This document shows positions 44,598 to 58,619 of a stretch of 64,000 nt of DNA, piece by piece. The notes under the pieces were generated by a model. That model was not told where the DNA came from. It did not search any database and saw nothing but the letters and a program-made list of their open reading frames with translations. How positions within the stretch are numbered: the stretch's first letter is position 1; every line of letters begins with the position of its first letter. Origin of the DNA: Trifolium pratense (lineage: Eukaryota > Streptophyta > Magnoliopsida > Fabales > Fabaceae); NCBI RefSeq assembly GCF_020283565.1, contig NC_060065.1, forward strand, positions 32,786,409-32,850,408, written 5' to 3'. A program made the position numbers and the translations under genes.

Positions 44598-45495
44598 AAA
44601 AAATATGGTAAGTCTATTGATTCATAGGTTCAAAATCAAAATTTAATGTATAGACAATATATCAATCATTGATTTTTCCATGTACTACTCATTTTACTCT
44701 TCAAGGCTCACACAACAAAACAAAGACAATGAAAACAAAATAATCTCTTGGCCACACCCCATTCAAAAAATGAACATAAAAAAATAGAGGCAAAATTGCA
44801 CGATGATACATCCATCACTTTGGATCCTCTATTACTATGCTGCATCTGTAGAATAAAGGACAAGAGTGAGAGGTGACATAATATGGAGGGGAAAAAAATA
44901 GAGGGCAAAAGGAAAGAGATAGATAGACAAAAATAAACAGGGTTGAAGAGATCCTAGCAGTAAAGAATCTAATCATTTGTGCTTAGTTGTCTTCATTGAT
45001 ACAAAAATGTAAAAGAAATAATTTAAATATGTAATTAAGACTTTTTATTTTATTTTTTTGATTAAAAGGTATTAAGTTTGACACTTGTAGTTAAATATGC
45101 AAACTTAAAAATAAAATTAGCTGTTCAAAAATCCTAGGACGTTCAACCGATAAAAATGATGAAATTGCTACGCCGGACGTCATGATCAGAGTTTGAACCT
45201 CGGCTCCTCCATTTTATGTGTTCTAATGACTTGTCATTTCGTCTATGTTTCAAAAAAAATAGCTAAAACTTTTAGAACTTTTAAAATTATTAATTTGGTT
45301 CAATTGAATTATTAAAATTTGAGTTTAGTTTGTATTCAGTGTTAATGTAAAAAAAAAAAAAACACATTCATCTAATCATATTTCACCTTAGATGATTCAT
45401 GATTGTGATATCTAATATATCAATATGACAAAAAATGAAATGATTGAAGAAATAAAAAAAAGGAATTGATGGCAATGCCACATCAGCTCACATAG
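44598..45495. other. Intergenic sequence
   Basis: Contains a short SINE-like phrase (CAGAGTTTGAACCTCGGC, 45187-45204), resembling a tRNA B box but too degraded to call, and A/T runs. No gene is supported. Confidence 0.4.
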
Positions 45496-45636
45496 TTCAT
45501 AGGTGGATGATTTCTCTTTCCACCTTCCAAATTTCTCTTTTCGTGCAGAAAATTTTGAAAAACATTTTTTGAATTTTTTTGTGTGTTTTGCGCGAAAAGA
45601 AACACTTGAGGGTGGAGAGAGAAACCATCTTCATAG
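45496..45636. mobile_element. Possible small MITE, 127 bp
   Basis: GATGATTTCTCTTTCCACC near the left end is mirrored by GGTGGAGAGAGAAACCATC at the right end, and inner arms (TTCTCTTTTCGTGCA and GCGCGAAAAGAAACA) also pair. TTCATAG flanks both sides (45496-45502 and 45630-45636). Family not assigned. Confidence 0.5.
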
Positions 45637-45839
45637 TAGCTGAGTTGGGCTTAATAATATGCAGCCCAATAACAAACAAAGTCGGTCAATTTGACGCATT
45701 TATCTTGTTGAGGCTATTGGGTTAGGGTAGATAGGACCGGACCAACCAAATTGACGACATTATTAATAATAAATATATTTGAAATATTTAATATTTAATT
45801 ATATATATATTATGCAGGTACAAAGATATAGACGTACCC

Positions 45840-48800
45840 GCTCACTTTTGCGTGTAATTGCATGAAGTGATTTTATTAGCAGTGTCAATTGTATTTGTAA
45901 GTGTGAATCTCCGTTTGCGAAAATAATACTTCCCAGAGCGGAGAATGCGGATAAGGATGAAGAGTATTTTAGATACACAAAATCCTAGAGGCAATGTTAT
46001 TTTCAATATGCTAGCCATAAATCGAAATCCGCAGAAATATGCAGCAAAACAGAACATAAAAATGTGTGCTCCATTCAACGATGCCATACTCAAACTCCAC
46101 GATAATGACTGCCTTAGTGACTTGAACCACCTTATTTTCCAAATGCTTATGCAGGTTGCTTTGTGTACTTTGTTACTCAAGATTTCCAACTAGGAAAGGC
46201 TCAAAATAGAATCAAAACACGGAAGGTGCTACGCAGAAGAGTTTGATTGTGAGAAATGTTAACACCTTTTCTTTAGATGTAAGAAATAACCTTTTAGTTT
46301 TCCATTTCTCCAAAGGAGTATGACACCACCCATTGTCTATGTCATTGTTCGTACATTTATTCATTGTAACTTAGCATTGATTCAACCAAAATCCTTCGTC
46401 AGGCAGCCAGCAGTAGGTATCGAGAACTGATGGTTGCAGCTATACCTGCAGAATTTCCTTCTGCTAAACAGCAGCATCGTAACTTAGCATTGGTTCAACC
46501 AAAATCCTTCATCAGGATGCCAGCAGTAGGTATCAAGAACTGACGGTTGCAGCTATACCTGCAGAATTTCCTTCTGCTAAACAGCAGCATTGTAACTTAG
46601 CATTGGTTCAACCAAAATCCTTCGTCAAGCAGCCAGCAGTAGGTATCGAGAACTGGTGGTTGCAGCTATAACTGCAAAATTTCCTTCTGCTAAACCGCAG
46701 CATTGTAACTTAGCATTGGTTCAACCAAAATCCTTCGTCAGGAAGCCAGCAGTAGGTATCGAGAACTGATGGTTGCAGCTATACCTGCAGAATTTCCTTC
46801 TGCTAAACCACAACATCAGCTTCCTCATTAACCTGCAATAGTATGAGTATGGCATCGTTGATGGAACAAGCATCCCCTATCATAAGGTAGAAACTTGTTG
46901 AATATCAGTGATGGAGCAGGTTAGAGCATCATCACATTGTTTCATTTGAAGTTCCCCTATCATGTTTTGAACAATTGCTTCCATTTCTTTTCGCAACTCA
47001 ACCATCTTGCTAAGCTCATTTTTAGTTGTCGCAATCACATCATATAACAAACCACAAGCAACTACTGATGTATCATTGCAATCTAACTGTCCTGTGGAAC
47101 ACCCACACCATTATTCATCCATATACTTTCTAAACACAGATTTGCATATAGTTACATTAAAACTGAGCATCCCCCAATTCATGAAAACAAGACCAAAATA
47201 AGTCCAAGTACAATATCATCAAACATCTTTTGTCACACATTCTAAAGTGTCTTCTCAGTTCAACTCAAGCCTCTTCCTGTAGTTAACTACACAATAATAC
47301 ACCTATTTAGAAACACTCACTCTCCTCTTTCATCTCTTTGCCTAAACAATCAGCCTCAAAATCATAGACCCCTGTCAAACCAAACCCGGCAAACTGATAC
47401 AAAATCTGTCAAGAGCACCCGTGCAACAATTCACCCTTAGATGTAAGCAGCCAACACCTCACCCACCTTTATGCACATATTAATGTCAATGACAGCCTGA
47501 TGCTCCAGTCACCTCAACATAATACAGCTCAACTCAACTGCTACTAATGAACCAATGCTTCTGCTGCAGCGCGCCTCCATTTCTTACAGAAAAAAGAACG
47601 AAAAACTACTACCAGCCCTTGGACACCAAATAAATCCTTGAACTATCGACCAGAACCAATATAACCTGATGCTCCCTATGCGAAGTAAATGTTCTGACAA
47701 CTGCAACAATACCACAGATCCAAACTAGATATTTGAAATGCCTTTTATTTCAGCTTTGAGCTTCCTATAACTTGCTGCTTCTATACTACTAACATCAAAT
47801 GCACTGAATTGGAATTTGGTATAACAGTTCATGTATATATGCTAATTAAAAAAACAGTAGATATGACATATTAGAAAATACATAATCTGTAGGATAAATA
47901 TCGAGTTGAACATTAAGTTGAAAGAACATCTCCAAGCGATCAAAATATTAATAATAAAAAGGTTAAAGAAAGGTAAAGTAGAAGCATACACAAAATCCTA
48001 GAGGCTATGTTATTTTCAATATGCTAGCCACAAATCGACGATGCCATACTCAAACTCCACGATAATGACTGCCTTAGTGACTTCAACCACCTTATTTTCC
48101 AAATGCTTATGCAGGTCGCTTTGTGTACTTTGTTACTCAAGATTTACAACTATTCTGACCAAGTACTCACTACATGAAATGAATAAGTACTTTAATTTGG
48201 TATGATGTATCATAGTAGATATATGAAAATAGATAGAGATATTAAAATTAATGAAATCTAGTAATACTCATGGTAATTAGGAATGGCTCAAATAGGATGA
48301 ATAAATAAAACTTTTACTTACAGAGATAGAAAAACAATGTGAAGGTGGAAGTAATATCTTCTTAACAAGCATTAAACCACAACTAACTAAGTAGTACTTT
48401 CAAACATCAAGTAGAGAAACAAAGTGATCTTAACAAGTACAGCACTGATTAATAACTAAACTCTTTGAAAGCAACCTAAAATAGAAACCACAAGACTATC
48501 AATTAGTGATCAAACTTAAAAAACAGAATCAAAACGCGGAACCTACGCAGAAGAGTTTGATTGTGAGAAATGTTAACACCTTTTCTTTAGATGTAAGAAA
48601 TAACCTTTTAGTTTTCCATTTCTCCAAAGGAGTATGACACCACCCATTGTCTAGGTCATTGTTCGTACATTTATTCATTGTAACTTAGCATTGGTTCAAC
48701 CAAAATCCTTCGTCAGGCAGCCAACAGTAGGTATCGAGAACTGATGGTTGCATTGCAGCTATACCTGCAGAATTTCCTTCTGCTAAACCACAGCATCAGC

Positions 48801-49260
48801 TTCCTCATTAACCTGCAATAGTCTGGACCAGTTCCATCTCCAATTCCATATACCATAGTGCCGACAGCTCATGTCCTGCACCTTAATTTCTCTGTTAGAT
48901 ACCAAGAAGAAAAACTGAGGAAATCACAAATAAAATGGTTATTCTCCAATCTACCAATCCTTTAAAAAGATACATTTTCTCCGTTTCGGACTACTTTTTT
49001 AATATCATTCCACTCATTTTTAGTTGTCGCAATCACATATAACAAATCACAACCAACTCCTAGCTTAAATGATGTATCATTCCAATCTAACTGTCCTGGA
49101 GAACACCAACACCATTATTTATCCATATACTTTCTAAACACAAATTTGCATATAGTTACATTGAAACTGAGTATCCCCCAATTCATGAAAACAAGAACAA
49201 AATAAGTCCAAGGACAATATCATCAAACATCTACGTACAGCTCAACTCAACTGCTACTAA
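45840..49260 (-). repeat. Diverged 2-kb duplication of gene-like debris
   Basis: Several blocks occur twice in the same order about 1.7-2.3 kb apart: 45975-46195 with 47990-48150, 46247-46400 with 48550-48700, 47006-47220 with 49015-49230, and 47525-47560 with 49239-49270. On the minus strand one block (about 46925-47050) stays open as GLLYDVIATTKNELSKMVEL then RKEMEAIVQNMIGELQMK, and another gives HKHLENKVVQVTKAVIIVEF. These look like exon remnants of a plant gene I cannot name. No complete reading frame exists. Confidence 0.55.
46366..46812. repeat. 113-bp tandem repeat, four copies
   Basis: GTAACTTAGCATTGGTTCAACC begins copies at 46366, 46479, 46592 and 46705, an exact 113-bp period. Each runs through CCAGCAGTAGGTATC and ends TTCCTTCTGCTAAAC. 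A single copy of the same unit lies at about 48680-48795 in the duplicated block, so expansion happened after that duplication or contracted in the other copy. Confidence 0.9.
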
Positions 49261-49469
49261 TGAACCAATGATACTCTTTTTATTTCTTGCTGTCGTTATT
49301 TATCAAACACATACCAAACTAATTACACTTACTCTATTTGCAAAGATTCTGCCACCTTCAATCAACCCTTCAAAGTTCAAACTGTGCAAAGTGAGCCACA
49401 CTATCAGCCTGCAACATAGTCATACCTCCCAGCCAATGGCATATTTTGTACCTTAATAACTTTTAGAAA

Positions 49470-49615
49470 ACAAGACAGTTAAAGAACAAGTGACAAACAG
49501 ATTCTTCCCCTCCACACTCGCTCGCACAACCCAAAGAATTTTGACCAATCACTCTTCTTCTCATGGGATTGTCTTTTGTCGACAAAGACACATTTGAAGG
49601 ACCGCTTTTAGCTAC
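49470..49615 (-). pseudogene. LINE zf-RVT fragment
   Basis: The minus strand reads STKDNPMRRRVIGQNSLGC and then ASECGGEESVCHLFFNC. That order is the zinc-binding region that follows reverse transcriptase in plant LINEs (zf-RVT: TKDNLxxR...C...CG..E(S/T)..HLFF.C). Only this domain is present. Confidence 0.65.
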
Positions 49616-49639
49616 ACCCTTGACAACATATGAATATGA

Positions 49640-49785
49640 TGTTAATAGCGGCGCTATAGCGGTATAGCGTAGCGTTAGACCACCTTTCCGCTATGTTGTA
49701 AGGCTGCTTTCCGCTACCGCTATAGCTTTCCTTCTTACCGCTATATTGCATTCCTTCTTACTGCTATAACATTTTTGAGGGGCTA
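49640..49785. repeat. GCTATAGCGG-rich short repeat
   Basis: Multiple direct and inverted copies of CGCTATAGCGGTATAGCG, CCGCTATGTTG and CCGCTATAGC are packed here. Similar blocks are scattered in plant genomes; the class was not determined. Confidence 0.5.
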
Positions 49786-50238
49786 TATGAGATTAACAAC
49801 ATAGCATGTGATTAGTTAAAAATCAGTGTGTTTTTATTATTTCTTGACTTTACATCATCCTAGGCTACTTGTTAGTATTCCTAGTCATTATAACTTCCTA
49901 GACATTTAATGTAATTATCGTAGCTTCATTATAAATAGAAGTTGTGTGATCTTCTTTTAGACACACAGAATTCACCTATTTTAATATAAATCTATTGAAT
50001 TGAATGGAGAAAACAATAAAAGAACAAGGCACCCATTATTTTGTTTAATTCATTAATAAATCTTTATCCATTCAAAAGTATAAACAATACAAGAAAAATT
50101 AAAAAATATTAAACTAAATGAGAAGCACAAACTTAAGAACAAGTGGAAACCAGATTCACACAATTAACAGTATATTATATATGGCTATCCTACAAAATCT
50201 ACCATAGACCTATCGAGCAATATCCTCCCCCAACAGCA

Positions 50239-51213
50239 TTAACAATTTACTCGAATGTTTACAAATGTTCCGATTTCAGAAAAGTAGGTGCTTTGAGTTC
50301 CACTAGCAAGTTGATGTGCATGAGCCTGCGGATTTGTCAGCTCAATTCCCTGCGCTGGTGTAAATGCAAGACATGAGGTTAAACCAGATGTAGCACCACT
50401 GCTGCCGTAGTTCTTTTCCTTAAATTTCTTAGTAACTTTTACACCAAGTTTACTTTGACCAGCCGACACACGAAGCTTGCCACTGCCAGCCTGACCAAGC
50501 ATTCCATAACCCTCACCCAGACCATCCCCTAAAGAGCTCTCTTCAGGAACTCCAAACTGCATCCTATTTGCTAACTTCCTCATATCCGTCATTGCATACC
50601 TCCCCTTCATCTTCCTAAGCCTTTGACCACCTCTCTTCTTTTTAGGTTGAAAATCAGGCATTGGAAGTGGTTTCGATTGCTTAGTTGGAGGGGGCTCTTG
50701 CCACTTTTCGATTTTTTTGCCAATCTCATCCTTGAGAGACCGTCCAGTTTTCCCAGATGGATCCCCACATATTGAATCTACTCGTGCCGCAAGTGTACAC
50801 TTTGCAGCCAGGAGTCGACATGCTCGCATTCTAAAAGAAGCAGGAGTAGTCTGAAATATTTCCGTTTGCTGGATGTAACCAACATGAAACTGCGACGTTG
50901 CGGTAGAGAACCCGGCAAGATTGTTTTTCTTGGCTCCCAGAAGCTGAACATTACAAGCAGGCATGTTTGCAAGAGCTGATAGGCCACCAGCTATTTCGAT
51001 GAGTTTAGCTGCGACAGCACTGACAACTATAACAGATACATTTGGTGCTATATAAGCCATTCTACTCTCTACAAAATCAAGAATCTTTTTCTTGGCTGAA
51101 TCAAGGGCAAGAACTCGATCACAAGCCTCGATTGTCTTATTAAGGACTTGTTCCGGAAGTGGCTTGCAAGACTTAGTGATTGTCGACGCTGTAACAGAGA
51201 CAATCAGGATACT
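50239..51213 (-). pseudogene. PRP31: 5'-truncated Prp31 copy (U4/U6 snRNP protein)
   Basis: The frame stays open from 51234 to the stop at 50239. Homology begins at SILIVSVTAST (51213) and runs to the end without a frameshift, about 324 residues. It covers the Nop domain, with VESRMAYIAPN, MPACNVQLLGAKKNNLAGF and LLAAKCTLAARVDSICGDPS, and the Prp31 C-terminus, with KWQEPPPTKQSKPLP, KKKRGGQRLRKMKGRYA and FGVPEESSLGDGLGEGYG. Prp31 holds U4/U6 and U5 together in the tri-snRNP and is usually near 490 residues, so the N-terminal third or more is missing. The break lies exactly where a CTACTTAAGTA-containing MITE-like sequence starts. Gene-quality reading suggests it is recent or still constrained, but without its N-terminus it cannot be a normal Prp31. 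No introns are seen in this part. Confidence 0.82.
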
Positions 51214-51219
51214 AGCGAT

Positions 51220-51520
51220 TCCTCTACTTAAGTATCAGATGTTATAAAAATGTGAAATTTGAGAAGAAAAAAAAACCTAACATGAAAATTTCTCATTATA
51301 ATCACTACTTAAGGAGCGGGTGTCTTTTAGTCGATTCCTCATTGTATTGACAACTATTTGATTAATGAAATTAGTTAAGTTTGCTTTTGTCAAAAAAAAT
51401 ATAAAAAATGTAGCGGGTGTTAAAAATGATATTTTTGAGAGAAAAACACCTTCATGCGTAAAATCTGTTATTTAAGTAGCGGACGAAAATATTTTGATAA
51501 TTTCTTAAGGTGTTCTTGAG
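51220..51520. mobile_element. Palindrome-rich MITE, third copy, interrupted by LINE-tail sequence
   Basis: CCTCTACTTAAGTATCAGATG, CACTACTTAAGGAGCGGGTG, TGTAGCGGGTGTTAAAAATGA and TTATTTAAGTAGCGGACG match the family at 16639 and 44313. The middle (51330-51398) reads GTATTGACAACTATTTGATT then AATGAAATT...TTTGTCAAAAAAAA, like a plant LINE 3' end. The block separates the Prp31 fragment from the next gene. Confidence 0.5.
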
Positions 51521-51742
51521 AATCAGTAGAGTAAGTAAATCTCGTTACATTAAAGCCCAAGCCCAAATATAAGCAATGAGCCTAAGCAAAAAACCCAAAA
51601 CGGAAGCCCAAAAAAAAACAACAAACGAATCAAAGAGAGAAAGTAAAACATTTCACAAACACAGTTATTGTTGTTGTTGTTCTTCTTGTTGTAGTGAGAG
51701 TGAGTTTTGTAGCAAAATCGATCCATAGAAAAATTCGAAAAG

Positions 51743-52145
51743 ATGAACACAGATATCACTGCATCAACAAAACCAGAATACCCAGTCATTGATCGCAACC
51801 CTCCTTTCACTACCGTCGTCGGAAATTTCAATACCCTCGATTATCTCCGTTTCACTACCATCACCGGCATTTCCGTCACCGTCGGTTATCTCTCCGGTAA
51901 ACATCTTCCTCTATTTCACATTCAATTGAATTGAATCAAATTGAATTGAAAATTAGAAATTTTAAATTGAGAATTGGGAATTTTGATTTTTAGGGATTAA
52001 GCCTGGAATTAGGGGTCCTTCAATGGTGACTGGTGGATTGATTGGTGTTCTCGGTGGATTCATGTATGCTTACCAGAATTCTGCTGGTAGAATTATGGGT
52101 TTCTTTCCCAATGAAGCTGAGGTAGCTCGTTACAACAAGAAATGA
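51743..52145 (+). CDS. Small membrane protein like a plant mitochondrial complex I subunit
   Basis: Two exons, 51743-51896 and 51994-52145, joined across a 97-base GT-AG intron (TCCG|gtaaac ... ttttag|GGATTAAG) give 101 residues. The protein starts MNTDITASTKPEYPVIDRNP, followed by FTTITGISVTVGYLSG and GIKPGIRGPSMVTGGLIGVL then GGFMYAYQNSAGRIMGFFP, ending EVARYNKK. Two Gly-rich hydrophobic segments (about 33-52 and 60-80) suggest two membrane spans. From memory it resembles the Arabidopsis protein At1g67350, reported as a plant-type subunit of respiratory complex I; this assignment was not checked by search. The length, single phase-1 intron and intact termini point to a functional gene. A C/T-rich leader lies at 51660-51740. 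Confidence 0.8.
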
Positions 52146-52339
52146 TTTTTAAGAAAACAATCACTTTTTTTATGAGTTATTGAATAATCAGATTTCCCTT
52201 AAGCTCTATATTGTTGTTGTTATTGTGATGATTTTTGAGGGATTCTGTATATCAATTTGGTTTATAAGTTGGTAGATTTATGTGTTTTGTTCTATGAACT
52301 TTTAGGGATAAAGTGTTTTGTCTTTGAATATATCACTCC

Positions 52340-53960
52340 CTTTGAATGCAAGTTCATGAATTCTATGTTGTGTTCTTATTAGTAATGGAACAAATTTTGG
52401 GATTAGCTGCAATTACTTGTTTTGCATTGATGGAGTGACTAGTGAGTGACATTTGAAGATATATAATATGCCTATATATTATCTTGGTTTCTCGCCGCCA
52501 CATACATACAATTTATAGTCTTTGTGATGAGGTATAGATTTGCGTTTAGTACTATTAACAGATAGAACTAGAAGAGTTACTATAAGTACTTTTTTTTAAA
52601 CAATCAATTTTAGTAATTAGTATTGTTAGTTTTTTTTTAGTTTTGATGAGGGTGAGAATCGAATTTCCAACCTCCTTATCACTGTACTCCCTAACTCATT
52701 TATCCCAGCCACCAAACCATCATCCTTATAACTCCGAGAGTTGCTATAAGTACTATACTACATGCATCCTATTTCTCGATGGATACCTGTCTATATTTTG
52801 TGTCTTTAGGAATAATAAATATATGATGATATGCTCTATATATCAAACTTTGGGTGCCTTGCTAATGAGTTATGTCACTTAGTTTTTGGATTTTGAACCT
52901 TGCAGAACTTAGTTTTTTGCAGTGTTATACTGCAATACTATGTAAATGATAACTATGTTAGATGTCATAACGAAATATCTGATCTATTTTTAGTAGTCTT
53001 ACCTTGCAATTGCAAGAGGTTAATTCCACAATTTGAGTGTGTAGTCACACGGTACTAACTCCAATGTTGCCTCAACATAGGGTTGTTTAGTACTGCGGTA
53101 TGATAGCTTTCAATGCACGATCAACCGAAGTTTCCAGTTGTTACTTCGAGCTCAATTCACATGATACCATGGTAACAATGAGTTCTATGGTGTGTTCTTA
53201 TTAGTAATGGAGCAAATCTTGGGCTTCACTACAATAACTTGTTTTGTTGCATTGGTGGAGTGACTAGTGAGTGACATATGTAGATATATATACCTATCTA
53301 GTATCGAATTTTCTCATCGCATCAATCTTGAAATTTAATGTTTTTATTATATTTGTCATGAGGTATAGGTTTGCATTTCTTGAGTACTATTGACAGATAT
53401 AACTAGAAGAGTTTCTATAAGTACTCTACTATTATATCTCCACGGATACAAGTCTATATTATGTCTATAGGAATAATAAATATATGATATCATTGATATA
53501 TGGTTCTATGTATTAGTTATTAAACTTTGGGTGCCTATGCTCTATGTATTAGTTATTAAACTTTGGGTGCCTTGCTAATGAGTTGTGTCCCTTAGTTTTG
53601 GGATTTTGAATCTTAAAGCACTTTGGTTCTTGCAGTGTTATACTGCAACACTAAGTGGAAATTCATTTACTGTGTAGTTGATAACCATGTCTAGATGTCA
53701 TAAGGAAAGGTTGAATTCATCTTTGGTTTATTATAAGTAGCCTTACCTTGCATTTGCATGAGGTTAGTTCCACAGTTCGAGTGCATAGTACTAATCACAC
53801 GATAACAACTCCAATGTTGCATCAACTTAGAGTGTGTTTGAAAATGTGGTAAGAATAGGATAGCTTTCAATGCTTCCAGTTAACCAAAGCTTCCAGTTGT
53901 TTCGAGCTAACCTCACACTGGTACTGTGGAAGTGATGATTTCCAAACACACTTATCGTGT
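52340..53960. repeat. Two-copy tandem duplication, unit about 800 bp
   Basis: GTGTTCTTATTAGTAATGGA, TGGAGTGACTAGTGAGTGACAT, AGGAATAATAAATATATGAT, CTTTGGGTGCCTTGCTAATGAGTT and TGATAGCTTTCAATGC occur in that order at about 52370-53170 and again at 53190-53960. The copies differ by substitutions and small indels. A SINE-like phrase (GATGAGGGTGAGAATCGAA, 52644) lies only in the first copy. No gene is contained. Confidence 0.75.
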
Positions 53961-57113
<3,153 letters not shown>

Positions 57114-58619
57114 ATGGGAACTTCTCAAGGACAGCCAAATTCAGCTTGTATTAATTCATCATCTAATGGTAGTAGCAGTCAAGGAACTAATGTTTCTTAT
57201 GAAACAAGCAACATGGAGAAGCAATTCTCTACCTTGGAATCATCTCAAGCATCCGTTGATTTCACAGCTTTTCATTTTGACAATAACATGAATGGATCGC
57301 CGATAAGTGATGACTATAGAGCAGATAATAACAGCTTTGAATTGAAGAAAAAACTTAAAGACTTGGAGGTTTCATTGTTAGGCCCCGAGTCGGATATCGT
57401 CGATAGCTGTCAGTCTTTCTCAAATGGTAGCCGGCACAAAGGCGTGTCTCAACATAATTGGTCTAAGATTGTAGAAATGATTCCAAAACTAGACTTGAAA
57501 GAAGTTCTTATTACATGTGCACAAGCTGTTTCTGATGGTGATATTGAATCAGCATCAGGATACATGAACAATGTGTTAGGAAAAATGGTATCGGTCAGCG
57601 GTGATCCGATTCAGAGGTTAAGTGCTTACATGTTGGAAGGTTTAAGAGCAAGGTTGGAATCATCAGGGAGTGTAATTTATAAAGCACTGAAATGTGACGA
57701 ACCGACAAGTAACGAATTAATGAATTATATGCAAATATTGTATCATGCTTGCCCATATTTTAAGTTTGCTTACATATCTTCCAATGTTTTCATTTGTGAA
57801 GCATTGGAAAATGAGTCAAGAATTCACATAATTGACTTCCAAATTGCACAAGGGACACAATGGTTGTCACTTTTGCAGGCTCTTACGCGTAGACCAGGTG
57901 GACCTCCGTTTGTTCGTGTGACAGGTATCGATGATTCACGATCGTTTCATGCTAGAGGTGGAGGAATTCATATTGTAGGAAAAAAGCTAGCAGATTATGC
58001 TAAAACTTGTGGAGTTCCATTTGAGTTTCATAGTGTTGCAATGTTTGGAAGTGATGTTCAATTGGAAGATCTTGTAGTTCGAAATGGTGAAGCTCTTGCT
58101 GTGAATTTTCCTTTTGCTTTGCATCATATGCCGGATGAGAGCGTGAGCACAGAGAATCATAGAGACCGGCTTTTGAGATTGGTGAGTAGTTTGTCACCTA
58201 AGGTTGTGTTACTTGTGGAGCAAGAATCCAACACAAACACTTCTCCATTTTTTCAAAGGTTTGTTGAGACTTTGGATTATTATACTGCTATGTTTGAATC
58301 AATTGATGTGGCTCTTCCTAGAGATGATAAGAAGAGGATCAGTACAGAACAACACTGCGTGGCTCGCGATATTGTTAACATTATAGCTTGTGAGGGAGAT
58401 GAGAGGGTTGAAAGACATGAACTTTTTGGAAAGTGGAGGGCAAGATTTTCAATGGCGGGTTTTGTACCGTTACCATTGAGTCCCTCGGTAATTGATTCAA
58501 TTAGAAATCTCTTGAAACATTTCAATGAAAATTATAGAATTGAAGAGACAGATGTTGCTATCTATTTAGCATGGAAAAGTAGATTTATGTGCACATTTTC
58601 TGCTTGGAGATGTTCTTGA
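57114..58619 (+). CDS. GRAS transcription regulator, PAT1 subfamily
   Basis: 501 residues, coding region in one exon. The N-terminus (1-115) is Ser/Asn-rich and ends with LKKKLKDLEVSLLGPESDI, a motif typical of the PAT1 branch. The GRAS domain covers about 125-500: first Leu-rich region (LKEVLITCAQAVSDGDIESA), VHIID-type motif as IHIIDFQIAQGTQW (from residue 236), second Leu-rich region, PFYRE-type region (NFPFALHHMPDESV, LLVEQESNTN), RVER-type (GDERVERHELFGKW) and SAW-type end (FSMAGFVPLPLSP, AIYLAWKSRF, FSAWRCS). PAT1-type proteins work as nuclear or cytoplasmic co-regulators in phytochrome A light signalling and stress responses; which of these applies here cannot be told. All motifs are present, so it should be functional. 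It shares no operon-like context; its leader carries the (TC)66 tract. Confidence 0.93.
   Translation: MGTSQGQPNSACINSSSNGSSSQGTNVSYETSNMEKQFSTLESSQASVDFTAFHFDNNMNGSPISDDYRADNNSFELKKKLKDLEVSLLGPESDIVDSCQSFSNGSRHKGVSQHNWSKIVEMIPKLDLKEVLITCAQAVSDGDIESASGYMNNVLGKMVSVSGDPIQRLSAYMLEGLRARLESSGSVIYKALKCDEPTSNELMNYMQILYHACPYFKFAYISSNVFICEALENESRIHIIDFQIAQGTQWLSLLQALTRRPGGPPFVRVTGIDDSRSFHARGGGIHIVGKKLADYAKTCGVPFEFHSVAMFGSDVQLEDLVVRNGEALAVNFPFALHHMPDESVSTENHRDRLLRLVSSLSPKVVLLVEQESNTNTSPFFQRFVETLDYYTAMFESIDVALPRDDKKRISTEQHCVARDIVNIIACEGDERVERHELFGKWRARFSMAGFVPLPLSPSVIDSIRNLLKHFNENYRIEETDVAIYLAWKSRFMCTFSAWRCS

Noticed and set aside
45842..46189. 115-codon minus-strand frame
   Set aside because: It lies over duplicated debris; a different frame of the same strand gives the more gene-like peptide, and the related copy at 47990-48150 is broken.
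46366..46812. CRISPR-like spaced repeats
   Set aside because: The 113-bp units are contiguous tandem copies without unique spacers, in a plant nuclear sequence.
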